Below, one piece after another: positions 33,443 through 41,938 of a stretch of DNA of 58,451 nucleotides (position 1 is the first letter of the stretch; every line of letters begins with the position of its first letter). This DNA comes from Anaerolineae bacterium (lineage in GTDB: Bacteria > Chloroflexota > Anaerolineae > Aggregatilineales > Phototrophicaceae). A program made the position numbers and the translations under genes. A model generated the notes under the pieces. The model had not been told where the DNA came from. It searched no databases and was given only the letters and a program-made list of their open reading frames with translations. The stretch lies in contig JAUZRW010000058.1 of the NCBI GenBank assembly GCA_030950085.1, forward strand, positions 1-58,451, written 5' to 3'.

Positions 33443-34861
33443 TTAGCCGGGTTGGATAACATATTCTTGTGATAAGCGCCCAATCAACCCTGTGGGGCCC
33501 TTCGCACCAATCGCTACCCCTGCATAATTAGCAAAGCCATCCCATGTCAGGCTCGTATCGGGCCAATCTAATTGTTGGTCGTAGCGTGTTGAGCCGGGAA
33601 AGCGTAAAGCAACGATATAACCTGTCGCGCCTACAACGGGTTCCCAGCGCAGAGTCGCTGTGTTGTCGCCGCCATCGCGCAAGGTGATACTACTCGGCGG
33701 ACTAGGACCATCGGCATAAGCAATCGCCACCAATAAAATAGATTGCGTGCTTTTGCGGAAATAATCACGCTCGACATATTGAATCGTATCACTCGAAGAC
33801 CCATTGCCCCATTCTTCTAGGGTGTTGATAAAGCGAATCGCTGGATAGCCGCCCTCACTAAAAGAGAAGTGGTCGCCATAGCGTCCCTCACGGTCTGCAG
33901 TGCGCTCAACCTGCATTTCTAAGATGGAATTATGGGCAAAACCGAGAAATTCGACAGCGCGTGCCATATGTCGGGATGCGCCTCTATCACGGCAAATAGA
34001 TTCAGATTCACAAGAGAAAATTCGCAAGGATTCATCAATTGTGCCACTGCGCGTATTGTTATTGCCAATCGTGTCAATATTTATCATGCCAACAATGTCA
34101 ATATTGCGTCCTCGCGCCCAATCCACAAATGCCCTACTGCCGACACGTCCTACTTCCTCGGCGCTAAAGGCTACAAAAATCACACTAGAGCGATACTGAC
34201 GCTGACTCATAATTCGTGCCATTTCCAGCAAAGCAGCAACACCTGTCCCATTATCATTGGCACCGGGCGCAAATATTTCCGCGTCATTAAAATCTGGACC
34301 GATACTATCGTAATGTGCGCCAATGACCAGAACACCTGCGCCGGGTTCTATGCCTTGTAGATAACCGATAATGTTGAATTGTTGGGTGGGAACACCAGCA
34401 TAAGTCAGGTCAAAGGCTTGCGGCTGCACCGTAAAATTACCAAAGGGCGCTTGTTGGCGTACAATCTCAAACTGTTCTTGGACATAATTACGAGCCGCAC
34501 CGATTCCGCGTGTGCTGGAAGTCGTTGTACTGTTGACATGCCGTGTCTGGAAATCTTGCAAGGTTTGGACATGCGCCATCAGCCGTTCAGCATCGACTTG
34601 CTGCATCAGTGCATACAGTTCAGCGCCGATATTGCTTGTGGAAGTGTTCACATCATCAATTTGTATAGTCGAGTTTGAACTGTCATCCTGTTGTGAGACA
34701 GCATTGAATCCAAGTGTTGCAGGGGGTGTGGCAGTCGCTTGAATAACAAGCGTGGGTGGTGAACTTGCGCTTTCTGTGCCAAGATTACAGGCAAGCAGCA
34801 CAAACATAAACCATAGGCAAAGCGATATAATTTTTCGATTTGATATACGTTTTTCAGTCAT
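33443..34861 (-). CDS. M28-family zinc aminopeptidase, lipoprotein
   Basis: A 472-residue surface peptidase. The signal ends in FMFVLLACNLG (lipobox, Cys about 25), then a Ser/Thr/Pro-rich spacer to about residue 70. The M28 domain follows with all five zinc ligands: H in IGAHYDSIG, D in GANDNGTGVAALLE, the E-E of AFSAEEVG, D in MINIDTIGNN and H in YGDHFSFSEGGYPAIRF. The last 90 residues are a fibronectin-III-like domain (PSSITLRDGGDNTATLRWEP). It should release N-terminal amino acids from peptides outside the cell. Weak ribosome site. It converges with the Uma2 gene 26 bases away. Confidence 0.9.
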   Translation of the reverse strand: MTEKRISNRKIISLCLWFMFVLLACNLGTESASSPPTLVIQATATPPATLGFNAVSQQDDSSNSTIQIDDVNTSTSNIGAELYALMQQVDAERLMAHVQTLQDFQTRHVNSTTTSSTRGIGAARNYVQEQFEIVRQQAPFGNFTVQPQAFDLTYAGVPTQQFNIIGYLQGIEPGAGVLVIGAHYDSIGPDFNDAEIFAPGANDNGTGVAALLEMARIMSQRQYRSSVIFVAFSAEEVGRVGSRAFVDWARGRNIDIVGMINIDTIGNNNTRSGTIDESLRIFSCESESICRDRGASRHMARAVEFLGFAHNSILEMQVERTADREGRYGDHFSFSEGGYPAIRFINTLEEWGNGSSSDTIQYVERDYFRKSTQSILLVAIAYADGPSPPSSITLRDGGDNTATLRWEPVVGATGYIVALRFPGSTRYDQQLDWPDTSLTWDGFANYAGVAIGAKGPTGLIGRLSQEYVIQPG

Positions 34862-34971
34862 AAAACAGATTTTAACACAAGATAGTCAAATTGTGCGCTA
34901 AACGTTCGTTGAACGTTGGGCAATCATCGTTTTGTAAAATTTGACGAAGAAAGCATAATGGAGATTTTTCA

Positions 34972-35952
34972 ATGATAAAAATCGCGGAAATTTTACCATC
35001 AACACCATCGCCACTCTGGAAAATGGTGAAACAATGCGGTGTCAATGATGTCGTGGGTCGGATGGATTTCAGTCAGGGTTTGGATGTTTCAAAAGAAGAC
35101 TTGCCGTGGAGCTATATGTCGCTCTTGCGGAATAAAACTAATTATGAGAATGCTGGTTTTTCATATGATGTGCTGGAAAGCCGCCCACCGTTGGATAAGG
35201 CAAAATTAGGTTTAGCAGGACGCGATGAAGAAATCCAAACGGCGATTGACCTCATTCAAAATATGGGCAAATTGGGCATTGGTGTTTGGTGCTATGAGTG
35301 GATGCCTGTTTTCAATTGGATGCGAACATCAACCACAACAGCGACTCGTGGCGGTGCATTCGTAACCAGTTTCGATAACAGTTTGATGCAAGATGCTCCC
35401 CTGACAGAATTTGGCGAAGTGGGCGACGATGCCTTATGGGATAGTCTGAAATATTTCCTAGAAGCAGTTTTGCCTGTTGCCGAAGAATCCAATGTCAAAC
35501 TAGCGATGCACCCTGACGACCCACCCTTATCACCGATTCGCGGTTTAGGGCGTATCATGCGGAGTGTGGAAAACTTCCAACACTTACTTGACCTTGTGCC
35601 GAGTCCGATGAACGGAATCACACTCTGTCAGGGCAATTTTACACTGATGACAGACGATTTACCCTCTGTTATCCGACAATTCGGTGAACAAGATAAAATC
35701 TTCTTTGTTCATATGCGCGATGTCCGTGGCGCACCGCACAAATTCCAAGAAACATTCCATGATGATGGCAAAACCGATATGCTGGCGTGCATGAGAGCTT
35801 ATCGAGATATTGGTTTTGAGGGTGTTTTGCGACCTGACCATGTGCCAACAATGGAAGGCGATACTAACGAACAGGCGGGATATTCCTCTATTGGTAGATT
35901 GTTTGCCATCGGCTATCTCAAGGGCTTGCGCGAGGCTGTTTATGCAAATTAG
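34972..35952 (+). CDS. uxuA: Mannonate dehydratase
   Basis: A 326-residue enzyme of the UxuA family (xylose-isomerase-like TIM barrel) that dehydrates D-mannonate to 2-keto-3-deoxygluconate in glucuronate breakdown. Family features: [40 protein letters not shown] (metal His and Asp), GITLCQGNF (Cys metal ligand), FVHMRDVRG (His), FHDDGKTDM and [12 protein letters not shown] (Asp, His). GGAG lies 8 bases upstream of the ATG. Other uronate genes are not adjacent, but the D-lyxose isomerase at 12.6 kb shows sugar-acid/pentose interest elsewhere in the window. Confidence 0.93.
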   Translation: MIKIAEILPSTPSPLWKMVKQCGVNDVVGRMDFSQGLDVSKEDLPWSYMSLLRNKTNYENAGFSYDVLESRPPLDKAKLGLAGRDEEIQTAIDLIQNMGKLGIGVWCYEWMPVFNWMRTSTTTATRGGAFVTSFDNSLMQDAPLTEFGEVGDDALWDSLKYFLEAVLPVAEESNVKLAMHPDDPPLSPIRGLGRIMRSVENFQHLLDLVPSPMNGITLCQGNFTLMTDDLPSVIRQFGEQDKIFFVHMRDVRGAPHKFQETFHDDGKTDMLACMRAYRDIGFEGVLRPDHVPTMEGDTNEQAGYSSIGRLFAIGYLKGLREAVYAN

Positions 35953-35994
35953 ATATGAATATATGAGGGTGGGGCAAATTGAATTTATTCACCT

Positions 35995-36055
35995 TTCAAG
36001 AAAAAGCATAACGCAGAGACGCGGAGAATCAGAGGCGCAGAGATGTTTCGTTAGA
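35995..36055. repeat. ACGCAGAGACGC footer
   Basis: AAAAAGCATAACGCAGAGAC followed by GCGGAGAATCAGAGGCGCAG is a full copy of the footer family also found at 4.74, 10.80 and 12.13 kb. It lies between uxuA and the DUF427 gene. Confidence 0.6.
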
Positions 36056-36141
36056 ATTTCATAAGCAATCGTAAGGATACTAAAAGTACATGGCTCTGTA
36101 GAGTATGCACGATGCGCTAATTTCAACAAGGATATAATCTT

Positions 36142-36429
36142 ATGGCAAAAGCAGTATATAACGGTGTGATTCTTGCGGAAAGCGACAATGTTGAGATTGT
36201 CGAAGGAAATGTTTATTTCCCACCAGAATCTGTCAATATGGATTATTTTAGCGAAACAACACTCCATACGACTTGCCCATGGAAGGGTGAGGCTAGTTAC
36301 TACACCGTGATTGTTGGTGACAACAAATTAGACAGTGCGGCATGGTATTATCCTGAACCCAAGCAAGCCGCCAATAATATTCTCAATCATGTAGCGTTTT
36401 ATACCCACAAGGTACAAGTCGAACGCTAA
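36142..36429 (+). CDS. DUF427-domain protein
   Basis: A 95-residue protein that is essentially one DUF427 domain: GVILAESDNVEIVEGNVYFP, then TTLHTTCPWKGEASYYTVIV with the hallmark T-x-C-P-W-K-G segment, SAAWYYPEPKQAA and ending in VAFYTHKVQVE. The family is widespread, has a compact beta fold and no settled biochemical role. AAGGAT is 8 bases upstream of the ATG. A strong terminator follows 22 bases after the stop. Confidence 0.9.
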   Translation: MAKAVYNGVILAESDNVEIVEGNVYFPPESVNMDYFSETTLHTTCPWKGEASYYTVIVGDNKLDSAAWYYPEPKQAANNILNHVAFYTHKVQVER

Positions 36430-36451
36430 CAGACACCCTTCTCTCCACATC

Positions 36452-36481
36452 AAAAAAACAGGTGTCACAGCCTGTTTTTTT
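36452..36481. terminator. Rho-independent terminator, bidirectional
   Basis: AAAAAAACAGG, an 8-base loop, then CCTGTTTTTTT form an 11-bp stem with flanking A and T runs, placed after the DUF427 gene. It would stop transcription on both strands. Confidence 0.85.
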
Positions 36482-36513
36482 GATTCCCAATTTTTATATG
36501 CGCCGAGAATGCC

Positions 36514-36624
36514 CTATACCAGTAATCCCTTTGAATCAGCATAGTCTGTATAGCCACCGATGTATTCCATCATGTCGCCATTGTCTAATTCCAACACGCG
36601 GTCTGCGGACTTGCTGATAATCGA
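36514..36624 (-). pseudogene. C-terminal scrap of an ABC-F-type ATPase
   Basis: Minus-strand translation ending at the TAG of 36514 gives SKSADRVLELDNGDMMEYIG followed by GYTDYAD. This resembles the region after the D-loop of ABC-F ATPases (A-D-R-V-L-E-L-x-x-G-x-x-x-x-Y-x-G-x-Y-x-x-Y). No Walker motifs or other parts of the gene are found in the upstream bases. It is a remnant of about 37 codons. Confidence 0.45.
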
Positions 36625-36700
36625 AGAGCATCTTGGGCAAAAAGGACACAGCCGCTCCTTCTCCACCGATGCGATGATAATGAATTAAATCCAACGGAGT

Positions 36701-36790
36701 CTTGTTTAACAAACTATTTGCGATAACGTCCTAACACTCGTCTTATATTGCAATTTTGTGTGAGGCGCGGTGAAACCCCGAAAGGGGCTT
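36701..36790 (+). repeat. R95 structured repeat, copy 3
   Basis: Plus orientation: CTTGTTTAACAAACTATTTG ... GCAATTTTGTGTGAGGCGCG ... AAACCCCGAAAGGGGCTT. It stands 58 bases beyond the 3' end of the manB gene and is inverted relative to copy 4 upstream of that gene, so manB is bracketed by inverted R95 copies. Confidence 0.78.
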
Positions 36791-36847
36791 ATAAAAACGC
36801 GGGCTAAGGTCATTATGTCAATTTTCCTAATCCAAGTTTGCATATCG

Positions 36848-38233
36848 CTAAACAAACTTGGCAACCATCGGATAGGCTTTGAGGGCATTGATGAACTTAT
36901 CACGGTAAGCATGTGCATCAGATTCAGTGAGTCCTTCAAAACGCAGCGATAAGACAGGTTCGGTATTGCTCTTGCGGATAATGCCCCAGCCGCTCTCGAA
37001 TTGAACACGGACACCATCGACAGTAATGATTTCGCCCTCATCAGAGAGTGCTTGCTTCATACCCTCTAGCACCTTATCTTTGTATTCATCATCACAATGC
37101 GGACGATATTCCGGCGTACTAAAATAGTTCGGGAGTTCAGCATTCATTTCACTGAGGGGCTTGTTACTACGGGCGAGTATCTGCAAAATGAGTCCCGTTG
37201 CAAAATAAGCATCATCAAAACCGAAGTAATTTTCTGCAAAGAACATATGCCCACTGACTTCACCACCGAGTAAGGCATTATGTTCACGCATGACATCTTT
37301 CACCAGCGAATGTCCACTCGGAGCCATGATGGGTTTGCCGCCACTTTGCTTGATAACATCAAAGAGCGTTTGGCTACTGAGGGCATCTCCTACGACAACT
37401 GCGCCGTGATTGCGTTGTAACATATCACGGGCAAGTAAGGCTAAAATACGGTCTGCGGAAATCATAGCGCCTTTTTCATCGACTAAGCCCACGCGGTCTG
37501 CATCACCATCATAAGCAAAGCCAACCGCCGCGCCAATTTCACGCACTTTCGCGCCCAGTTGTGTCATATTTTCAGCTTTTTGGGGGTCAGGTTGATGATT
37601 GGGATAACTGCCATCGGGTTCAACATTGATTCCCGTGGCATCTTGCTGCCAATGTTCAAATAATCGCGGTGCAAAAATACCTGCCGTGCCATTACCGGGG
37701 TCATAGGCGATTTTTAACTGACCGTGCATCGGTAATCGCTGGCGCAAATCAAACAAATACTGGCTATAGGCACTGGTATTCTGATTGTATTGCCCTGAAC
37801 CATAGGTATACTGATTTTCGGTAATGATGCTCTGTACGACTTTTATTTCGCCACCAAAAATTGTCTGTGCGCCAAGACAGGTTTTGAAGCCGTTGTATTC
37901 GGGTGCTAGATGACTCCCCGTGACCATGACACCGCCAATATTGTCTTTATCAACAGCGTACCAATAAACGAGCGGCGTACTGACTAGCCCAATATCCATG
38001 ATATCACCGCCCGCACGCTGAATACCTGCCATGAGTGCTGATTGTAAATCATAGGCTGTGTGGCGATTATCGCGCCCGACGACCACTTGTTTCGTCTGAT
38101 GAAAGCGTTGGAAGTATGTACCGATTGCTTGCCCAATCGCAAAGGCAACATCATTATTGATAACGGCATCATCGCCCATTGCCTTACCGCGAATATCGTA
38201 TTTTTTGAAAATGCTTTGATTGATATCGACCAT
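36848..38233 (-). CDS. manB: Phosphomannomutase/phosphoglucomutase
   Basis: A 461-residue alpha-D-phosphohexomutase that interconverts 1- and 6-phosphosugars for nucleotide-sugar synthesis. The four-domain family pattern is present: KYDIRGKAM at the start, VVGRDNR, the active serine in VTGSHLAPEYNGFK (S107; the usual N of SHNP is L here), the Mg loop DGDADRVGLVD, GGEVSGHMFFAENYFGFDDA for sugar binding and the C-terminal phosphate loop SNTEPVLSLRFEG. Ribosome site weak (AAGG about 12 bases away). R95 copy 4 ends about 37 bases upstream in the same orientation and may act in the mRNA leader. Confidence 0.93.
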   Translation of the reverse strand: MVDINQSIFKKYDIRGKAMGDDAVINNDVAFAIGQAIGTYFQRFHQTKQVVVGRDNRHTAYDLQSALMAGIQRAGGDIMDIGLVSTPLVYWYAVDKDNIGGVMVTGSHLAPEYNGFKTCLGAQTIFGGEIKVVQSIITENQYTYGSGQYNQNTSAYSQYLFDLRQRLPMHGQLKIAYDPGNGTAGIFAPRLFEHWQQDATGINVEPDGSYPNHQPDPQKAENMTQLGAKVREIGAAVGFAYDGDADRVGLVDEKGAMISADRILALLARDMLQRNHGAVVVGDALSSQTLFDVIKQSGGKPIMAPSGHSLVKDVMREHNALLGGEVSGHMFFAENYFGFDDAYFATGLILQILARSNKPLSEMNAELPNYFSTPEYRPHCDDEYKDKVLEGMKQALSDEGEIITVDGVRVQFESGWGIIRKSNTEPVLSLRFEGLTESDAHAYRDKFINALKAYPMVAKFV

Positions 38234-38269
38234 TTGGAACGCATACCTTCTTCATGTGATTGCTATCAA

Positions 38270-38361
38270 AAGCCCCTTTCGGGGTTTCATCGTGCCTCAC
38301 ACAAAATTGCAAAGTGAGACCGATATTAGAGGGTTATCAGAGATAGTTTGTTAAACAAGTA
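38270..38361 (-). repeat. R95 structured repeat, copy 4 (leader of manB)
   Basis: In minus orientation: ACTTGTTTAACAAACTATCT, the CTCAC-GTGAG hairpin, then GATGAAACCCCGAAAGGGGC and TTTT. It lies directly upstream of the manB start codon, co-oriented with the gene. Confidence 0.8.
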
Positions 38362-38411
38362 AGAACAAGTGTAACTACTCAGCGAGATAGATTTTTCGTA
38401 TTATACCGCTC

Positions 38412-38688
38412 ATTTTTAACGCAAAGGGGCAAAGAGTGAAAGATGCAAAGGAGATTCTCATATCATTTTTCTCTTATTTAACGTGAATTTTGTTTAAGCG
38501 ATGCTGTTTGTTTCAAAGCAGCCTCTAGTCTAAGCAAGTGCTGAGTGCCTAAATGGTGAATTTTTTAGGCATTTTCTCATGGATAGGTGAACTGTTACAA
38601 AATCTTTAGAATTTGCTCGTAGTGGCATGATACATTGTGCCGCTACAAAACGAGATTTTACTTCCAACTACTTTCCAGATTCTATATG
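38412..38688. repeat. AACGCAAAG footer and degenerate MITE-A in the rho leader region
   Basis: The 750-base gap between the divergent manB and rho genes holds, after the R95 copy, AACGCAAAGGGGCAAAGAGT (38418), a GATAGGTGAACTGTTAC tract (38583) and a MITE-A whose left tip is missing (AAAATCTTTAGAATTTGCTC through CTACTTTCCAGATTCTATAT, about 38598-38688) with a GTGGCATGATACATTGTGCC palindrome. From 38690 to 38989 I see no gene; this should contain the rho promoter and a long untranslated leader. Confidence 0.6.
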
Positions 38689-38989
38689 GGTCGCTAGCTT
38701 GATTTTAAGAAAATTAATTAGGTTTGACCGCAAATTATTTTTATGCTATAGTGTTGTCACATGCGGAGTATGTTTGTTAGTCACTTCCCTTCGCAAACCA
38801 GCTTTTTCTGTGCAGCCATTGTTATAAGTTACAACATTGTCCTCACATCATGGGATGGTTGATGTTTATCACATATCATGCTGCGAGGCTGAACCTCGGA
38901 AATGCTGCTACATACATTCTTTTCAGTCATTAAATGGAGAAAATTGCGGTTTTAACCTCAAATCCAACCGCAGGAGCAATCAAAAACCT

Positions 38990-40279
38990 ATGGAAATCGC
39001 AGAACTTGAAAGTAAAAACCTGCCCGAATTACGGACATTAGCCCGTGATGCTGAAGTCCCCCGTTTTAGCCGCATGAAGAAAAATGAACTTATCATCGGC
39101 TTGTTACGGAAAGAAGCAGAACGACAAGGGCATCAGTTACGGGGTGGTGTTCTGGATGTGGTCGATGATGGTATCGGCTTCTTGCGTTCTGACAATTATT
39201 TGCCGGGTTCGGAAGATATTTATGTCAGTCAGTCGCAAATCAAGCGTTTCAATATGCGAACGGGCGATATGGTTATCGGGATGGTCAGACCACCGAAAGA
39301 TAACGAGAAATATTTTGGTCTCTTACGTGTCCAAGCCATCAATGGGCTTGACCCCGAAGAAGTCAAACGCCGCCCTCGTTTTGAACACCTCACACCTATT
39401 TTTCCAGAAGAACGCTTTAACCTAGAAACGAAACCGCATGTCCTTAGCACACGCATGTTGAACCTCATTGCGCCTATCGGTAAGGGACAACGTGGTTTGA
39501 TTGTGTCGCCCCCTAAAGCGGGTAAAACGACTGTTCTTAAAGATGTTGCGAATGCCATTAGCCATAATTATCCGCAAATACATCTCATGGTCGCCCTCAT
39601 CGGTGAGCGTCCTGAAGAAGTTACAGATATGGATAGAAGTGTCGATGCCGAAGTGATTGCGTCTACATTTGATGACCCTGTGAAGCATCATGTTCGTGTC
39701 GCAGAAATGGCATTAGAACGGGCGAAGCGTCTGGTTGAATTGGGCAAAGATGTTGTGGTGATGCTCGATAGCGTGACACGCCTTGCTCGTGCTTATAACC
39801 TTGTTGTTCCGTCGAGTGGTCGTACCCTTTCCGGTGGTCTTGACCCCTCCGCTATTCATCCGCCGAAGCGCCTCTTTGGTGCTGCCCGTAATGTCGAAGA
39901 GGGGGGCAGTTTAACGATTGTCGCCACCTGTCTTGTGAATACCGGCAGTAAAATGGATGATGTCATTTACGAAGAATTTAAGGGGACAGGCAATATGGAA
40001 CTCCATCTCAGCCGTCGCCTACAAGAACGTCGCATCTTCCCTGCTTTCGATATTGGACAATCATCAACGCGCCGCGAAGAGCTACTCTTGGGTCCCGATT
40101 TACTCCAGCGTGTAATACAAATGCGACGCATGTGGAGTCACTTGGCAGAGCGTGATGATATGAATGAAATAGGGGCTACGGAGCAATTGCTCAATTCCTT
40201 CCGCAATTATGATACCAACGAACAATTCCTAAATGCCTTACCCGGTAGCAACGATAACGGCAATTCACGCTTCTATTAA
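38990..40279 (+). CDS. rho: Transcription termination factor Rho
   Basis: A 429-residue hexameric RNA helicase. N-terminal Rho_N helix bundle ([33 protein letters not shown]), a cold-shock-type RNA-binding domain ([39 protein letters not shown]), then the ATPase: P-loop [13 protein letters not shown], Walker [16 protein letters not shown], the Q-loop/R-loop region [13 protein letters not shown] and secondary RNA site with [17 protein letters not shown]. No large insertion interrupts the N-terminus. I chose ATG 38990 from the family start; AGGAG is 13 bases upstream, which is long, and the frame stays open to 38837. The leader could be long enough for autoregulation, known for rho in other bacteria. 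Confidence 0.95.
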   Translation: MEIAELESKNLPELRTLARDAEVPRFSRMKKNELIIGLLRKEAERQGHQLRGGVLDVVDDGIGFLRSDNYLPGSEDIYVSQSQIKRFNMRTGDMVIGMVRPPKDNEKYFGLLRVQAINGLDPEEVKRRPRFEHLTPIFPEERFNLETKPHVLSTRMLNLIAPIGKGQRGLIVSPPKAGKTTVLKDVANAISHNYPQIHLMVALIGERPEEVTDMDRSVDAEVIASTFDDPVKHHVRVAEMALERAKRLVELGKDVVVMLDSVTRLARAYNLVVPSSGRTLSGGLDPSAIHPPKRLFGAARNVEEGGSLTIVATCLVNTGSKMDDVIYEEFKGTGNMELHLSRRLQERRIFPAFDIGQSSTRREELLLGPDLLQRVIQMRRMWSHLAERDDMNEIGATEQLLNSFRNYDTNEQFLNALPGSNDNGNSRFY

Positions 40280-40382
40280 TCTCCTTTAAGACGCGGTTTG
40301 GATGAAATATAGGGTTTGGCGTGCCGAATACAGCAAAAACCATGACTGATTAACCTGCGTAATAAGTAGCATCCGATATCAC

Positions 40383-40412
40383 AAAAAAGCGGCTAGAAAA
40401 AGACCGCTTTTT
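40383..40412. terminator. Rho-independent terminator after rho
   Basis: AAAAAAGCGG, a loop CTAGAAAAAGA, then CCGCTTTTT give a 9-bp stem with a T tract about 100 bases after the rho stop. The following bases to 40703 contain an AT-rich dispersed tract (CAGTTCACAGTTTTCAGTTC at about 40526 and ATAACTGATGACTAAAAACT at about 40566) related to sequences near 10.65, 10.97 and 17.8 kb, and no gene. Confidence 0.8.
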
Positions 40413-40703
40413 ACTTTAATGTGTAATCGTTTTGAACTAGAGATTTTATCCTAAGGATTGAGGATTAAATAAGCCCAGCATTTCAATGAATTCGAGAGTT
40501 TGCAGAAGTTACCCGATTTGTAGTTTCCAGTTCACAGTTTTCAGTTCACGATAATTGTTTTTCTGATAACTGATGACTAAAAACTGATAACTTTTCACGC
40601 TTATTCCCAAACTGTTGGAACAACAATTGCTAGAGTTATTTAGTTTCTGTTCCTAAATCAAGCGTAAAATGGCGTTGTTAAATCACAATGCAAAGGATAC
40701 GAA

Positions 40704-41123
40704 ATGCCCACATTGGCACGTTATTTTATCAAGTCAGGGATGATTTACTTTGTCATAGGTCTATTGTTGGCAACAGTTGTCATGGCACAACCTGTATTCG
40801 ACTTGCCTACAAGTATCGCCTTATTGCGCCCGACCTATCTCCATCTGCTGACTGTTGGTTGGATTACACAAGTCATTGTGGGTGTTGCCTATTGGATGTT
40901 CCCCAAGTATACAAAAGAAAATCCGCGTGGTAACGAGCGTCTAGGCTGGGCAATATTCTTACTACTGAATACGGGTATTATTTTACGTACTATCGGCGAA
41001 CCGCTTGTTGCACTTTATCCAACATTAGGCGCTGGGTGGCTGCTGGCACTATCGGGGGTGACACAATTGCTTGGCGGCTGGGGCTTCATCATCAATACAT
41101 GGTCTCGCGTTAAGGAGCGATAA
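40704..41123 (+). CDS. Small 4-TM membrane protein, haem-copper oxidase subunit I-like
   Basis: A 139-residue protein with four membrane helices. Helix two region reads LRPTYLHLLTVGWITQVIVG followed by VAYWMFPKYTKENP. The H-x(6)-G-x(6)-G-x-x-Y/W-x-x-P spacing recalls helix II of haem-copper oxidases (and NnrS-like proteins), where the His ligates haem. It is translationally tied to its neighbour: the next gene's ribosome site AAGGAG lies within its last codons. The pair stands just upstream of coxB-coxA, so a role in oxidase assembly, haem or copper handling is plausible but inferred. AAAGGA precedes the ATG by 6-7 bases. Confidence 0.7.
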   Translation: MPTLARYFIKSGMIYFVIGLLLATVVMAQPVFDLPTSIALLRPTYLHLLTVGWITQVIVGVAYWMFPKYTKENPRGNERLGWAIFLLLNTGIILRTIGEPLVALYPTLGAGWLLALSGVTQLLGGWGFIINTWSRVKER

Positions 41124-41125
41124 TC

Positions 41126-41536
41126 ATGCCACGCTTAAGTAAGTTATTGATTCGGGCAGCTTTAATTCACATGGGAATCGGTTTTTTCATAGGGTCACTG
41201 TTGCTGTGGAATAAAGGACTACCGTTTGCACCCGCTATCTGGCGTTTACGGGCATCCCATATCGAATTACTGATATTTGGCTGGACAATACAATTCGTGA
41301 TGGGTGTTTCTTTCTGGGTGATTCCACGTTTTTCGACAGGCAATCGCTATGGTAAAGAAGTATTTGGCTGGATTAGTTTCGTTTTATTGAATATGGGTGT
41401 TGTTACAACCGCAATCGTTCTATGGTGGGGAAAAGCCCCCGTTTTGGCATTTGGAGGACGGTTTCTCGTATTTTGTGCAGTGCTTGCCTATGTGCGCCTG
41501 ATGTGGTCGCGTGTCAAACCCTTCGCTATCGGATAG
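41126..41536 (+). CDS. Second small 4-TM membrane protein, paralogue of the preceding one
   Basis: A 136-residue four-helix membrane protein with the same pattern as its neighbour: WRLRASHIELLIFGWTIQFV followed by MGVSFWVIPRFSTGN (compare LRPTYLH...FPKYTKEN). The conserved His and the PR/PK turn after the helix are shared. AAGGAG lies 9 bases upstream, inside the end of the first gene. Tandem duplication followed by divergence is the simplest reading; the two may form a heterodimer with haem between the histidines. The function is not known to me. Confidence 0.7.
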   Translation: MPRLSKLLIRAALIHMGIGFFIGSLLLWNKGLPFAPAIWRLRASHIELLIFGWTIQFVMGVSFWVIPRFSTGNRYGKEVFGWISFVLLNMGVVTTAIVLWWGKAPVLAFGGRFLVFCAVLAYVRLMWSRVKPFAIG

Positions 41537-41708
41537 ACATCCTCTTCTATTTCTATAATGAATCCATTTGATGAATTCGTTGAGAAATTGTTCGTATGAC
41601 GGTAAAATAGGGTCGCTTGCAATTTTGGTATTTGCATTCATCATTGCTTGCCGAATGGGTTGCTCTTTGATAAGATAGGCGCGTATTTGTTAAATTTCGC
41701 ACAAACAA

Positions 41709-41800
41709 CTTGTTTAACGAAGTATCTCTGTTAAACCTATAGACTCTATCTCACCTTGTCATTTTGTGTGAGGCGAGATGAACCCCGAAAGGGGCTTTTT
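41709..41800 (+). repeat. R95 structured repeat, copy 5 (leader of coxB)
   Basis: Plus orientation: CTTGTTTAACGAAGTATCTC, GTTAAAC (complement of the first GTTTAAC), ATCTCAC...GTGAGGCGAGAT, then AACCCCGAAAGGGGCTTTTT. It ends 138 bases before the coxB start and reads towards it. The remaining bases of the 41537-41938 gap contain no supported gene. Confidence 0.8.
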
Positions 41801-41938
41801 CACAGAGTTTGTCATTTCAGGCTATTTGCCCTGCATACTATTCATATTGTGTGTGCGGTGGGTTTTGTAAGACCATAAATACGGTCTCAACCTCGATTTT
41901 TAAGATTGAATATTCGGGTTATAGGTAGGATTTTTTGT

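Noticed and set aside
31811-38361. R95 as a known riboswitch (for example SAM, yybP-ykoY or c-di-GMP)
   Set aside because: I could not find the conserved cores of those classes; hairpins are simple and copies also sit at gene 3' ends.
41420-41644. A 74-codon minus-strand frame overlapping the second 4-TM gene
   Set aside because: More than half is antisense to that gene and the rest has no family, ribosome site or membrane pattern I can support.
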